From Atherinomorus stipes (taxonomy: Eukaryota > Chordata > Actinopteri > Atheriniformes > Atherinidae), in the NCBI GenBank assembly GCA_023101725.1, contig JALJCO010012663.1, positions 186,001 to 250,000 on the forward strand: a DNA stretch of 64,000 nucleotides, read 5' to 3'. Shown one piece after another: positions 61,276-64,000 of the stretch. The notes below the pieces were generated by a model. It was not told the origin of the DNA and ran no database searches. It worked only from the letters and a program-made list of their open reading frames with translations. The stretch's first letter is position 1, and every line of letters starts with the position of its first letter. Made by a program: the position numbers and the translations under genes.

Positions 61276-61380
61276 ACTTTGCATAAAAGTTGCCAGTCAG
61301 CACATGATGCAAGACTGGTTTAACAAACATTTCACAGCCCCTGATAAAACAAACTGAGCTGCAAGCTGAATTTACAAAAA

Positions 61381-61510
61381 CTGTTCAGATCCAAGGACTC
61401 GGGTCAGGTGGCCCAGACCAGAGTCCAGACTGAACATGGAGAAGAAGCATTTTCCTCTTATGCAGCAAACAAGTGGAACAACCTGCCAAGACAGGGAATT
61501 TTTTTTTTTT
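61381..61510 (+). mobile_element. LINE RT fragment, duplicated with unit C
   Basis: 'gaccagagtccagactgaac' to 'aagtggaacaacctgcc' matches the fragment at 58080-58160 upstream of unit B. It is shorter than the unit B copy. Confidence 0.6.
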
Positions 61511-61925
61511 CTAAATGTAGAAACTTTTAAACATTGGACATTTCCATGAATACAAGCCTGATAGATTTATAACTGCACAGACGTACTTATTTTGTCTTGT
61601 TGTGCTATTGTATTGCAAAATTACATGAAGTCACGGTAGTGTTATCAGCACGTTCCATGTATCATTCGTTCATTTGTTTTTCAAATTAAAATCAAAAATA
61701 GAATAACAAAAAACACTTGTTTTCTCAGTATTTGTTTCCAAAACCAAAATGCAAAAATGGATAACCACTTAGTTTTTTTTATTTTAAATTTAATGCTCAA
61801 ATGAAAAATGGAAGAAAACTAATAATGAGCACTCTGATGATCTGATTTTGGATTTTTCATTTTAAGCAGCACTGTGAACCGGAAGTTCTCTCTGCCCTGT
61901 GAACGTGCCCAAAAGTGTCTGTAAT
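61511..61925. other. No recognisable gene
   Basis: A+T-rich sequence, nothing recognised. Confidence 0.4.
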
Positions 61926-62532
61926 TTTTAGAGCCTAAACAGTTCTACATAGCATCTCCTGCGAGCACGCCGATGCGCATTCATGAAACTACGGAAGGCG
62001 CGGCAGACGAGATTGTGTGTTCTCTTTTTCTTTGTTTTAAATCAATATCCAACCCCTCTTGTGTTTGTCCCGGTTTGTCTGCAGCTCTGTCGCACTTAGC
62101 ACAATGTAAACAGCGAATTTCTTCTTCTATGCTTGTATTATCGGCAGAGTAGGCTCTAAACGCCGAGTCTTCCGTAATTTTGTGAAGGCGCATATGCGCG
62201 CTTCGCGGAAGCAAGATGTACCACTGTTTAGGCTCTAAAAATATACTAAGTGACGTCGTATCAAGTAAATTCTGGATGCTACCCACTCAGAACACTTGGA
62301 TTACATTGGACGAGCAGTATGGAGGAATATTGACAAGTTTTTGTGGACTTTTATGGACCTTTTTGGCTCGGGCACAATCAAACTCCATTATATGAAAGTT
62401 GGGGGAAAACAAGAAGCCTTCCTGATCTCTGGCTGCATTTGACATATTAAAAAAGTGCTCCAGAGTCTTGCTTACCATGAGGGTAAGTGGAAAATATAGT
62501 TACATCATTCTGTGGGTGAACTATTCCTTTAA
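61926..62532. repeat. Dispersed repeat S, copy 2, with a foldback arm
   Basis: 62225-62532 parallels copy 1 (55036-55519) and ends 'aactattcctttaa', a TTAA terminus very common in fish. 61926-62015 and 62148-62238 form an imperfect inverted pair beginning 'tttttagagcctaaacag'. The central segment is inverted relative to copy 1. Confidence 0.8.
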
Positions 62533-62952
62533 TGTGGGCTTTCATATGTCTTGCACTGTGGAGAGGCTTCGATTGGGCCACTCTACCATAAAGCCCGACT
62601 GGTGGAGGCTGCAGTGACAGTTGACTTTGTGGAACTTTCTTCAATCTCCCTGCATCTCTGGAGCTCAGCCACAGTGATCTTTGGGTTCTTCTTTACCTCT
62701 CTCACCAAGGCTCTTCTCCCACAATTGCTCACTTTGTCTGGACGGCCAGGTCTAGGAAGAGTTCTGGTCGCCCAAAACTTGTTCCATTTAAGGATTACGG
62801 AGGTCACGGTGCTCTCAGGAACCTTTAGTACTGCCCAAATTCTTTTGTAACCTTGTCCAGATCTGTGCCTCGCCACAATTCTGTCTCTGAGCTCCTTGGG
62901 CAGTTCCTTCGACCTCGTGATTCTCATTTGCTCTGACATGCACTGTGAGCTA
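62533..62952 (-). pseudogene. Tc1 transposase fragment (N-terminal part)
   Basis: Minus strand; matches the N-terminal half of the Tc1 at 49310-49725. It includes 'CMSEQMRITRSKELPKELRD', 'GQGYKRIWAVLKVPESTV' and 'TLPRPGRPDKVS', up to the region before the first catalytic Asp. No inverted ends remain at either side. The frame upstream of residue 'CMSEQ' is unrelated G-rich sequence. Confidence 0.9.
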
Positions 62953-63005
62953 CAAGCAGTGCTGCCCCTGACCAAATTGGCCCTAAGCGAAATGTTATTT
63001 GGAGC

Positions 63006-63023
63006 CCCCCCCCCCCCCCCCCC
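63006..63023. repeat. Poly-C run
   Basis: About 18 C's after 'ttggagcccc'. The preceding 'gtgctgcccctgaccaaatt' looks repeat-derived. Confidence 0.9.
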
Positions 63024-63257
63024 GTTGCCGCCCCATGCTCTCACACCTCTCCCCATCCCCATCACTTAGAGCAGCACCTGTATGTGTAAAGATGCTGCTT
63101 GATAGCCCTGGTGATGTGCTGACAAATGTCTGCATTGACCCTGTTATCGTCAGAAATCCAGACAAGCAGATTAATATATGTTCTGGTCTTTCTCGTAAAC
63201 TACTACATCATGACATTAATGTAAATGCTAGCCTCAAAAAGATTAAAAGCAAATGAA

Positions 63258-63480
63258 TGCAAATACTATTACTACAACAACTACAAATACTACTAATAAT
63301 AATCATGATAAAAACTACTATTGTTACTTCTGCTATCTATTATTATGAACTACTATACGAATACTACTACTATTACCACTATTAGTACTGGCCTAGTACT
63401 ACTACTACTACTACTACTACTTCTACTATTATTAACAAAAACTACTCGTATTGCTATCTATCATTATTATATTTGTATTT
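63258..63480. repeat. (ACT)n-rich trinucleotide microsatellite
   Basis: Interrupted ACT/TAC/ATT triplets, with a pure stretch at 63398-63419. The Leu-rich frame through it is an artefact. Confidence 0.9.
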
Positions 63481-63536
63481 TTATCATTATTGTAGTTGTA
63501 TTATTATACACAGACTACAGATCTAAGAAAACATAA

Positions 63537-64000
63537 TTCAGGATATTTCAAACTTTACATTCCAGTTTAGTTCCCTTTGTCAACAAATGCATCAGTTACT
63601 CATTTCAATCAGTATCTGTAATGTGCTGCTAGGTAGCTGCTATTTGTGAAAGCTCTCCCTTAACTTTTGTGTTTTTTTTCTAATATAGTTGTCTTTTTTA
63701 TCGACATTATTCGTCAGATTAGGTTTTTCTTGGAGGATTTTTTATGCTGGTTTGAACGGTGTGCAATTCGGGAGATTTTTCCTCGTATATTGGCTTTTTT
63801 CACTGCTTGTTATGATGTGTATCCATAGCAACGGAAAAATTGTTTACCACCGTGATCAACTGTTAAAACTCTCCCAAATCAAGATTTTCAGCGAAATAAC
63901 ACGTCAAATCCCAGTGGAGTTAAGGAGAAAGACAAGAGGATGCAGGGCAGGGGTAAGGCAGAGAGAAAAACGGTGGAGATTTAAACAGTTTCTTCCAACT
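63537..64000. other. No recognisable gene
   Basis: Nothing recognised up to the window end. Confidence 0.4.

Noticed and set aside
1..64000. CRISPR arrays, operons, tRNA or rRNA genes
   Set aside because: None seen. The tandem repeats are microsatellites, and the only tRNA-like signal is the SINE at 32474.

Overview
The window looks like teleost fish nuclear DNA, probably a spiny-rayed fish (that last point is inference). The evidence is A+T-rich, intron-sized non-coding sequence; no prokaryotic gene organisation; a dense mix of fish-type mobile elements (L2-like LINEs with 'gtgctttataaataaa..ttgattt' tails, Tc1, hAT, Harbinger-like and TTAA-flanked MITEs, a tRNA-like SINE); and small genes with GT-AG introns. 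Nearly all translated frames over 60 codons are chance or transposon remnants.

The only host-type coding sequence I can support is a small tandem cluster of insulin/IGF-like peptide genes on the minus strand, between about 51.9 and 61.5 kb. Unit C (about 59.8-61.3 kb) has the vertebrate insulin gene layout: a 5'UTR exon, an exon with signal peptide and B chain, a phase-1 intron, and an exon with the A chain. It predicts a 94-residue prohormone with all six cysteines. Unit A (about 51.9-52.8 kb) keeps open B-chain and A-chain exons with a matching phase-1 intron. It has lost the start codon at the expected place, and its A chain has shortened cysteine spacing. Unit B (57.3-57.9 kb) keeps only upstream sequence, the 5'UTR exon and part of intron 1; its coding exons are gone.

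Layout: 0-5.4 kb, unique-looking DNA with microsatellites. 5.4-7.5 kb, a small MITE, a repeat with a decayed THAP domain, and an L2 3' end. 9-18 kb, foldback and MITE elements, ending in a 2.56-kb Harbinger-like element that carries a long palindrome. 18-25.9 kb, mostly unassigned. 25.9-31.9 kb, a TTAA MITE; then an L2 LINE inside a TTAA-flanked repeat, itself split by a 1.59-kb Harbinger-like element; then another MITE and a minus-strand L2 end. 32.5 kb, a SINE. 33.3-39.95 kb, an older LINE split by two large insertions, one with 345-bp inverted arms. 40-43.8 kb, unassigned. 43.8-47.2 kb, an RTE-like tail, a second copy of the 5.8-kb repeat, and a hAT element with a BED-finger remnant and a nested MITE. 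48.8-50.9 kb, a hAT MITE holding a decayed Tc1. 51.2-62.95 kb, the insulin-like cluster with interspersed elements. 63-64 kb, simple repeats.

Target-site duplications let the order of many insertions be read directly. The insulin-like units share 5' flanks (including a LINE fragment) and 3' ends, so they arose by local duplication followed by decay.
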